Assembly: GCA_030431185.1 (NCBI GenBank)
Contig: JAUIJO010000096.1
Span: forward strand, 1 to 10,732
Direction of reading: 5' to 3'
Length of the DNA: 10,732 nt
Source: Gammaproteobacteria bacterium
Lineage (GTDB): Bacteria; Pseudomonadota; Gammaproteobacteria; Xanthomonadales; Xanthomonadaceae
Both the position numbers and the translations under genes were made by a program. This document shows, piece after piece, positions 1-8,300 of the stretch. Within the stretch, counting starts at the first letter, position 1. Every line of letters begins with the position of its first letter. The notes under the pieces are model-generated. The model was not told the origin of the DNA, made no database searches, and saw only the letters and a list, made by a program, of their open reading frames with translations.

Positions 1-851
1 CCGGTGCGCGACAGCAGCGCGCGCGCCAGGTCGGCCGGCAGCGGCTCGCCGCCGCAGAGCGCCTTCAGGCCGGCGTCGCCCTGCCAGCCGGCATCGACCA
101 GCAGGCGCCAGGTCGAGGGGGTCGCCTGCATGAGGCTGATGCGTTCCCGCGACAGCATCGCCTGCAGCGCCTCGCCGTCCATCACGGTGTCGCGGTCGGC
201 GATGACGACGCTGGCGCCGACGCTCAGCGGCAACATGAGTTCCAGAACTGCGATGTCGAACGACAGGGTCGTGACCGCGAGCAGGCGATCCTCGGCATGG
301 ATCCCCGGTTCGCGCTGCATGGCGACGATGAAGTTGTCCACCGCGCGATGCGGCACCTGCACGCCCTTGGGCCGCCCGGTCGAGCCGGAGGTGTAGATCA
401 CGTAGGCGACCGAATCCGGGAGCGCCGCCTGGGCATCGCGACCCAGGCGGGTCGCGGGCGCGTCGGCGAGGCTGGCCTCGATCCGCTCCATGGCCAGTAC
501 GGGCCGGCCGCGCAGGTCGAACAGCGAAGCCGACGCTTCGTGCGTCAGCAGGGCCGAGAGACCCGCGTCGCCCGCCATGTAGGCCAGGCGCTCGGTCGGG
601 AATTTCGGGTCGAGCGGGACGTAGCCCGCCCCTGCCTTCAGCACGCCCAGCAGGCAGGCGAGCATGTCGGGGCCGCGCTCGAGCGCCAGTCCCACCAGGC
701 TGCCCGCGTGCACCCCCTGGCCGCGCAGCAGGTGGGCGATGCGGTTCGCGCGCGACTCCAGGTCGAGGTAGGTCCAGGCGGTGTCGCCGTGGCGCACGGC
801 GATGCGCCCGGGATCGAGGTCGCATTGCCGTTCGAAATGCTCGTGCATGCG
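1..851 (-). other. Adenylation domain, truncated by window edge; glycine predicted
   Basis: The visible part covers the N-terminal half of an A domain, through the P-loop-like core A3 (residues 640-650), A4 (FDIAVLE) and CGGEPLP. Specificity positions read by alignment to GrsA-PheA are D235 (D686), I236 (I687), L239 (L690), Q278 (Q729), L299 (L752) and G301 (G754), i.e. DILQLG. The known glycine code DILQLGLIWK has the same six residues. Positions 322, 330 and 331 lie beyond the window, so the call is provisional. Position 278 depends on a hand alignment of the segment LMQATPSTWRLL. Confidence 0.6.
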
Positions 852-2312
852 CCGTTCGCGGTCGTGCGGGACCGCGGGTGGCTGCAGGTCCCGTAGCTCG
901 CGCATGGCATCGCCATCGACCAGCGGCAGGTCGGCGAGCGCGGTTCCGGGCGCCTGCGTGGCCTGCCGAAGCAGTGTTTCGTACGCCGACATCCAGCGCC
1001 GGATCGTCGCCTCGTCGAAGAGGTCGGTGTTGTACTGGCACTCCAGCCGCAAGCGGCCATGCGCCTGCACGGCATTGATCGACAGCTCGAAATTCTCGTG
1101 GCTTCGCGGATTGCAGTCGAACTCCAGCCCCAGTCCCGGGAACCGGTTGGCCTCCTGGTCCAGCGCCTGGTCGATGTTGAACATCACGCTGACCAGGGGC
1201 AGGCGCGCGGGGTCGCGGCCGACCTTGAGCTTCTGCAACAGCGTCCCGAAGGTGTAGCGCTGGTGGTCCAGGGCATCGAGCAGGACGTCCTGGCCGGCGG
1301 CCAGCAAGGCTTCGAACGGTGCGTCGGCGGCGACCGCGAAGCGCAGCGGCAACAGGTTGACGCAATGCCCGACCAGTCCGTCGTGGCCATCGACGGACTG
1401 GCCCGCGGCCGGAATCCCGACCACCACGTCGTCCTGCGATGAAAGCCGCGACACCAGGCCCGCGAAGCCGGACAGCAGCGTGGCGAACAGACTGCTGCCG
1501 CGGCGGGCACCCATCTGGCGCACGTCCCGCAGCAGGTCGGCGTCGAGCATGTGGTCGTAACGCCTGGAGGACGACGTCCGGCGTGCCGGCCGCGGACGAT
1601 CGAGCGGCAGCTCGAGGATGGGAATGGCGTCCTTGAAGCAGGACGTCCAGAACGCCTCGTCCCCGGCGCGGGTCGCCCTCGCCTCGGCCTCGTCGCGGGA
1701 CATCGCATAGTCGGAGAACACGCCCGGCGCGGGGAGCGGCTCGACGGCGTGCCCGATCTCCTGCGCGTAGAGGCTGCCGAGCTCGCGCACGATCACCCAC
1801 CACGACCAGCCATCGCAGACGATGTGGTGGGCGCTGAGCACCAGCCTGTGCCGCGCGCCGGGGAGGCACAGCAGCTCGGCGCGGAACAGCGGCCCGTGGA
1901 CCAGGTCGAACGGCGTGTCGACGCTGGCCTCCAGCCGTGCCTCGACGGCGGCGTCCAGCGCCTCGCCAGCGAGTGCGCTGAAATCCTCGATGGCGGTGTC
2001 GAATCCCGCCGCCCGGGCCACGCACAGCGACTCGCCGTCCGGACTGAAGCGCGAGCGCAGCGCGTCGTGCCGCCGGTGCAAGGATTCGAGCGCGCGCGCC
2101 AGCGCGTGGCGGTCGAGCTCGCCTTCGAAATGCAGCGACACCGATTCGTTGTAGGCCAGGGAGGCCTCGTCGCCCAGGCGCGAGGCGAGCCAAAGCTCGC
2201 GCTGCGGCTCCGTGGTGGGGACCACCCGGTCGATCGGACCGCCGGCGAAGGGATCGTAGTCGACCGTTTCACGCACCTCCGCCAGGGTGCGGCTGGGAGC
2301 CACGATGCCCAT
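1..2312 (-). CDS. Non-ribosomal peptide synthetase, C-A-..., 3' part outside window
   Basis: Second subunit of the assembly line. The ATG overlaps the stop of the upstream hybrid gene, and the frame stays open for 770 residues to the window edge, so the 3' part is missing. Residues about 30-470 form a complete condensation domain: EPQRELW near 35, RHDALRSRF at 81, HHIVCDG at 162-168 with the catalytic second His (163), GIPAAGQ near 299 and GHCVNLLPLR at 315. From about 488 an adenylation domain follows, with LKAGAGYVPLDP (559), YTSGSTGRPKG (640) and LSFDIAVLE (683). It should join the beta-amino acyl chain from the upstream aminotransferase subunit to its own amino acid, predicted to be glycine. 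The rest of the A domain, its PCP and any later modules or thioesterase are not visible. Base composition matches the upstream gene. Assignment as an NRPS is certain; the number of modules is unknown. Confidence 0.96.
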   Translation of the reverse strand, partial: MGIVAPSRTLAEVRETVDYDPFAGGPIDRVVPTTEPQRELWLASRLGDEASLAYNESVSLHFEGELDRHALARALESLHRRHDALRSRFSPDGESLCVARAAGFDTAIEDFSALAGEALDAAVEARLEASVDTPFDLVHGPLFRAELLCLPGARHRLVLSAHHIVCDGWSWWVIVRELGSLYAQEIGHAVEPLPAPGVFSDYAMSRDEAEARATRAGDEAFWTSCFKDAIPILELPLDRPRPARRTSSSRRYDHMLDADLLRDVRQMGARRGSSLFATLLSGFAGLVSRLSSQDDVVVGIPAAGQSVDGHDGLVGHCVNLLPLRFAVAADAPFEALLAAGQDVLLDALDHQRYTFGTLLQKLKVGRDPARLPLVSVMFNIDQALDQEANRFPGLGLEFDCNPRSHENFELSINAVQAHGRLRLECQYNTDLFDEATIRRWMSAYETLLRQATQAPGTALADLPLVDGDAMRELRDLQPPAVPHDRERRMHEHFERQCDLDPGRIAVRHGDTAWTYLDLESRANRIAHLLRGQGVHAGSLVGLALERGPDMLACLLGVLKAGAGYVPLDPKFPTERLAYMAGDAGLSALLTHEASASLFDLRGRPVLAMERIEASLADAPATRLGRDAQAALPDSVAYVIYTSGSTGRPKGVQVPHRAVDNFIVAMQREPGIHAEDRLLAVTTLSFDIAVLELMLPLSVGASVVIADRDTVMDGEALQAMLSRERISLMQATPSTWRLLVDAGWQGDAGLKALCGGEPLPADLARALLSRT
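903..2225 (-). other. Condensation domain of second NRPS subunit (residues ~30-470)
   Basis: Full-length C domain with the HHxxxDG active-site motif intact (HHIVCDGWS, residues 162-170). The opening EPQRELWLAS and the late stretches ENFELSINAVQ and LECQYNTDLFD resemble, from memory, C domains placed after PKS/aminotransferase modules rather than ordinary peptidyl C domains. That agrees with its expected donor, a beta-amino acyl-ACP from the upstream subunit. The usual aromatic end of the C4 motif is replaced (FSDYAMSRDE near 199), a difference of unknown effect. It lacks the traits expected of an epimerisation domain. Confidence 0.88.
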
Positions 2313-5300
2313 CAACCCACCTTGACGTACTGGTCGACGCGATCGGGGTCGGCCACGTACCAGGCCGGCCGGCCTTCGGGATCCCGTCCGATGCGCGCAC
2401 CGGGCACCGGCGGACGGGCCGGGTCCATCACCGTTCCCGCGTTTTCCGCCGCCACGGCCTGGCCGGGGAGGAAGCCCCATTCCTGGAGCTCGACGATCGA
2501 CGCCTTGAAGGCCTCGATGATCGCGCGCAGGTCGGCGTCCTCGTGCGCAGTGGTCAGGAAGCAGGGGAAATTGTCGAGGATGTGGATGCCTCGGCTCCGC
2601 ATCATGGGGAACAGAAGGTCCTGCAGCGGATGGTCTTCGAGGAAGAACGTCTTCCAGACGGAAGCGAAATGACGCACCTCCACCGGAGCGCCGCGGCTGG
2701 CGCAGAAGGCGTTGATCTCCTCGACCATCGCGGTCGTGCGCGCATTGAGTCCCTCCTGCAGCGCCCCGCCCTGCTTCTTCATCTCGGTCAGCACGGCATG
2801 CGCCGCCGCCAGGGCCATCGGGTGCCTCACGAAGGTGCCGGCGAAGTAGGTGACGCCAACGGTCGGCACGGAGTCGTCCCCGTACTCCCACTGTCCGCCG
2901 TCCAGGGCATCCATGAACTCACGGCTGCCGGCGATCGCGCCGATGGGCTGGCCGCCGCCGACGACCTTGCCATAGGTCGCGATGTCGGCCTTGACCCCGA
3001 ACATCGCCTGGGTGCCGCCCGGATGTGCGCGGAATCCGGTGATGACCTCGTCGAAGATCAGCGCCGCGCCGGCTTCGGCGGTGACCTCGCGCAGTTCCCT
3101 GAGGAACTCCACCGGCCGGAAGTCCGGTCGCCGGCTCTGCACCGGCTCCACCAGCACCGCGGCGATCTCATGGGCCCGCTCGCGGATGACCTGCATCGCT
3201 TCCGGGGTGCCGTAGTCGAGGACCAGGACGTGCTCTGCGGTGTTGCGCAGGATCCCGGGCGCGGCGGGCACCGACTTGAGCTTCCGCGTGCCGCGCACGA
3301 TCACCTCGTCGATGATGCCGTGGTAGGAACCGTTGAACACCACCAGGGTTTCCCGGCCGGTGACCGTGCGCGCGAGTCGCAATGCGCCCAGCACGGCTTC
3401 CGATCCGGTGTTGCACAGCGCCGCGCGATCGTGCCCGGTGAGCTCGCAGATCATCTCGGAGACTTCGCCGGCGAGGGGGTGCTGCGGGCCGATGTCGATG
3501 CCCTGGTCGAGCTGCCGGCGCACGGCGTCCATGATGAAGTCGGGCTGCCAGCCGAACAGGCTCATGCCGAAGCCATTGAGCGCATCGACGTACTCGTTGC
3601 CGTCCAGATCCCACATGCGCGGACCGCGCGAACGCTCGATCACGATCTGGTAGACGATTTCCTTGGTCAGCGGCCTGAAGCCGTTCACGACGCGCGGGTC
3701 GGCCATGTGCTTGCGGTGCCGGCTCGTATAGGCCTTGGACCGGGGCGTGCGCGCCACGTAGCGCGCCATGAAGGCGTCCAGTGCGGCCCGCTGGGCCGTG
3801 CCCAGTTCCAGCTGCCCGTTGCTGTCGATGCGCGCGATGGCACCGAATGCCTTCTTGAGGTCGTAGCGCGTATGGGCGATCGCCGCGGTTTCGTCGTCGC
3901 CCTCCCCCGCGGCGGCGGGGGTGGCGTCCTGGACAGCCGTCGCGGGCACCGGCGTATCGACCGCGGGCATGGACGCGGGCGCGGGGGCCATGGCCGCGCT
4001 GCCGGCGGACGCCGCCGGGGCCAGCGGCGCCGCGCCCCCGAGCAGTGCGAGTTGCTGCGACATCAACTGCATCTGCTGGGCGATGACCTGCTGCACCAGC
4101 GCGCGGTCCTGGCCTCCGGCCTGCAGGGCGCCCGCCGCCGGAGCGGGAAGCGGTTCCGGGACCGCATCGATCGAGGGGACCGGTGCGGCGGAAACCGCCG
4201 GCGCCGGCACGGACGCCGCCGCCGCGGGCGCCGTCTCCGCGGGCATCTGAGAATCGAGGTAGGCGGCGAGCGAGGCGAGGCTCGACGTATCGCTCATCAA
4301 CTGGCGGAAGGTGACCTTGGTCGCGAAGGTCTTCTGCAACTGCAGCGCGACCTGCGTCAGTACCAGGCTGTCGAGGCCGATCTCGATGAAGTTGGCTTCG
4401 GCCTCCGCATCGTCCATGTCGATGCCGGACACATCCTCGATCGCGCCGCGCAACTGCGTGACAAGCCGGGCCTTCCGGTCCGGGGCCGGCGGGACAGGGG
4501 TCGCGGATGGGAGCGAATCGTTCGCCGTGACGAGGTGCGGCATGGGGTTCTCCTGGGCGGCCGCGGCGGCCGGAAGCTGGACCACGTTGCGGGTCGCGGA
4601 AGGGGCGTCGAGCCAGAAACGCTGGCGTTCGAAGGGGTAGGTGGGGAGGCGGACGCGGCGGCGGCTGCCGCGCGTATCCAGGCGCCCGGGGCGCAGGGCG
4701 ATGCCGCCCGACCACAGGCCGCCGAGGGCACGTCGCAGATGGCGGGCTTCGGAAGCGCTGTCATCGGAAAGGCTGGACACCAGCGGTACGTGCTGCCTGG
4801 ATACCTGGGCGTGCATGCGTGCCAGGCTGGCGAGGTTGGTGCGGGGGCCGACTTCCAGCAGCGCCGCCGTCGGCGATTCAAGCACCGTCGACAGGGCACG
4901 CGAGAACAGCACCGGCTCGCGCAGGTGCGACGCCCAGTAGTCCGGCGACGTCGCGAGTGTCTCGTCCAGCCACTCGCCGGTGGTGGTCGACACGATCGGA
5001 CAACGGGGCGGATGCCGCTCGACGCCCTCGACCTCCGCCCGGAAAGGCGCCACGGCAGGCGCCATCATCGCCGAGTGGAACGCATGGGACGTGTGCAGTA
5101 GGCGACAGGCGATGCCGTCGGCTTCCAGGGCGCGCCTGAAGTCTTCCAGCTGCGCATCGGTACCCGCGACGACGCACGCGGCGGGTGCGTTCTCCGCGGC
5201 CAGCGACACGCCTTGGGGCAGGCGCGCCTCGAGTGTTTCCCGGTCCAGGCGGACCGACAGCATGCCGCCCCCCGGCTGCGCCTGCATGAGCGCGCCCCGC

Positions 5301-8300
5301 CGGGCCACGAGGCGGATGGCATCATGGAGCGAAAAGACACCGGCCAACGTGGCGGCGACGAACTCGCCCACGCTATGGCCGATCATCGCCACCGGCTCGA
5401 TGCCCTGCGATTGCCACCAGCGCGCCAGCGCATATTCGATGGCGAAGGTCGCCGGTTGCATCACCGACGTCGGCAGCAGGGCATCGGACTCATCGCTGGC
5501 CAGGCGTTCGAGCAGGTCGAAGCCGAAATCGGCCCCCAGCGCGGCCCCGCAGGCCTCGAGCGCTTCGCGGAAGGCGGGCTCGCTCTCGCGCAGGCCGCAT
5601 CCCATGCGTGCGTAGGTGGCGCCCTGCCCCGGGAACATGAACACCACGCCGTCCGCGCGCGCGGGCCGGCTGCGCGCCGCCTGGGCGGCCACGACCTTGC
5701 CCCGCAACAGCGATGCCGCCTCGACGGCATCGTCGGCGACGATCGACACACGGTGCGCGAACGCCTTGCGGCCCATCGCGAGCGTCCACGCCACGTCGTC
5801 GAGGTTCTGCCCGGGGTCCTGCTCGAGATGGGTGGCGAGCCGGTCCACCGACGCCTGCAGGGCGGCGGGGGTCCTTGCCGACAGCAGCAGCAGCTTCGGC
5901 CCCGGCGTTTGTTCACTGGCTTCGCGGACGGGGGCTTCCTCGAGCACCACGTGTGCGTTGGTGCCGCCGACGCCGAAGGAACTCACGCCGGCGCGACGCA
6001 CGGCCTTTCCCGCGGGCCAGGGCGTCCGCGTCGCGTTCACCACGAACGGCGAGGCCTCGAGGTCGAGCGCGGGGTTCGGCGCGCGGTAATGCAGCGTGGC
6101 GGGGATGAGCTGTTTCTCGAGCGAGAGCGCGGTCTTGATCACCCCGGCCGCGCCCGCGGCGATCAACAGGTGCCCCACGTTGCTCTTGACCGAACCGATC
6201 CGGCAGAAGCCGCGCGCGTCGGTGCCGCGTCGGAAGGCACGGGTGAGGCCTTCGATCTCGATGGGGTCGCCGAGCGGCGTGGCGGTCCCGTGGGCTTCGA
6301 CATAGCCGATCGTGTCGGGCTCGACACCGGCGTCCGCGTGCGCCATCGCCACCACCGCCGACTGCGCTTCGCTGCTGGGCGCGGTGAAGCTGGCCTTGTC
6401 GCCGCCATCATTGTTGATGCCCACGCCCCGGATCACGGCATGGACCGGATCGCCGTCGGCGAGCGCGTCGGACAGGCGCTTGAGCAGGACCACCGCGGCG
6501 CCATCGCAGAACACCGTGCCCTGCGCATCGGCATCGAAGGTACGCGTGTGGCCGTCGGGCGACAGCATCGCGCCTTCCTGGTAACGGTAGCCGCTGCGGG
6601 GCGGACAGGTCACCGAAGCGCCCCCCGCCAATGCCATGTCGCAACGCCCGGCGCGCAGGCTGTCCACGGCCTGGGCGATGGCCACCAGCGACGTCGAGCA
6701 GGCCGTGTGGATGCTGATCGCCGGACCGGTCAGGTCGAGCTTGTGCGCGACCCGCGTGGCGATGTAGTCCTTCTCGTTGTCGAGCATGACCTGGAACGCA
6801 CCGAGCCGCTCGATGCGGTCGGGATACGCCGACACGTGCTTCTGGAAATAGCTGGCGTTGTACATGCCGGCGAACACGCCAACGGCGCCCTCGCCGGCAC
6901 CCGGCACGTGGCCGCCGCGCTCCATGCAGGCCCAGCACAGCTCGAGGAATATCCGCTGCTGCGGATCCATCAGTTCGGCTTCGCGCGGGCTGATCCCGAA
7001 GAAGCCCGCGTCGAACATCTCCACGCCCTCGATCACGCCCCGTGCCGCCACGTAGGACGGATCCTCGCGCTCGGCGATGTCGATCGACGGGTCGAGTTCG
7101 CCGGCGCTGAAGAAGCGGATCGAATCCCGCCCTTCGCACAGGTTGTCCCAGAACGCCTCGACGTCGTCCGCGCCGGGGAAGCGCCCCGCCATGGCGATGA
7201 TCGCGATGGGATCCTCCCCGGAACCGGGCCGCTGGCCGGACGCGAACCGCGGGGTGGCCACCGGCCGGTCGCCGGCGTCGCCGAGCATGCGTGCCACGCC
7301 CGCGGGCGTCGGCGAACGGAACAGGGTCGTCACGCCCACCTCGCCGAGGCCCTGGCGGCGGATGGACTGCAGCAGGTGCAGGGCCAACAGTGAGCTGCCG
7401 CCCAGGTCGAAGAAGTTGTCGTCGCGGCCGATCCGCTCCAGGTCGAGCGTTTCGGCGAAAAGAGCGCATACCGCGGCTTCCACGGGCCCGCGCGCCGGCT
7501 TGAACTCGCCGGCCCACTCCGGTCGCGCGCGACCGGGCGCCGGCAGTCTGGCGCGGTCGAGCTTGCCGTTGGGCGACAGCGGCATCGCGTCGAGCGCGAC
7601 GTACGCCACCGGCACCATGTAGTCGGGAAGGCATGAGAGCAAATGCTCGCGGATGCGCTCAACGCGCACCGGTGCATCAGCGTCGAGCACGGTGAAGTAC
7701 GCCACCAGCCGCTTCATCCCCGGCGTGTCCTCGCGCACCATGACGCCGGCCTCGCGCACGCCCGGGCATGCCATCAGCTGCGCCTCGATCTCACCCAGCT
7801 CGATGCGGAAACCGCGGATCTTGACCTGGAAATCGCGGCGACCCAGGAACTCCAGCGTGCCATCGGCCTGCCAGCGCGCCAGGTCGCCGGTCCGGTACAT
7901 GCGCGCGTGGGGAGCATCGACGAAGGGGTCGGGCAGGAAGCGTTCCGCGCTCAGGTCCTCGCGCCCCAGGTAGCCCCGCGCGACGACCGGACCGGCCAGG
8001 TAGAGCTCCCCCGCCACGCCCTCCGGCACCGGCTGTCCCGACGCGTCGAGGAGATAGGTGCGTGCGTTGTCGATCGGCGTGCCGATGGACGGCAGCCGCG
8101 GCCAGTCCGCGGGATTGCCCTGCAGCGCGAGCGCGGTGACCACGTGGGTTTCGGTCGGCCCGTAATGATTGTGCAGGCGGCAGGACGGCAGGGCCTCGAA
8201 GAACGCCCGGATACGGGGCTCGATCCGCAGCTGCTCGCCCGCGGTGACGACCTCGCGCAACACGCAACGCGGCCGGGAGGCGCCATCGTCGCCGGTCGAC

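Noticed and set aside
367..410. Near-identical DNA to about 8587-8632, suggesting a duplicated segment.
   Set aside because: Both stretches encode the conserved A3 core (YTSGSTG) of the two adenylation domains. Similarity falls off outside it, so this is family homology rather than a recent repeat.
1..2312. The left 2.3 kb could be taken as gene-free or broken, since no stop-bounded reading frame covers it.
   Set aside because: Translating the minus strand from the ATG at 2312 gives 770 residues with no stop and complete C and A motifs. The frame simply leaves the window.
4760..5647. Methylmalonyl-CoA as extender.
   Set aside because: The AT has GHSVG and HAFH, the malonyl-type pair, instead of GHSQG and YASH.
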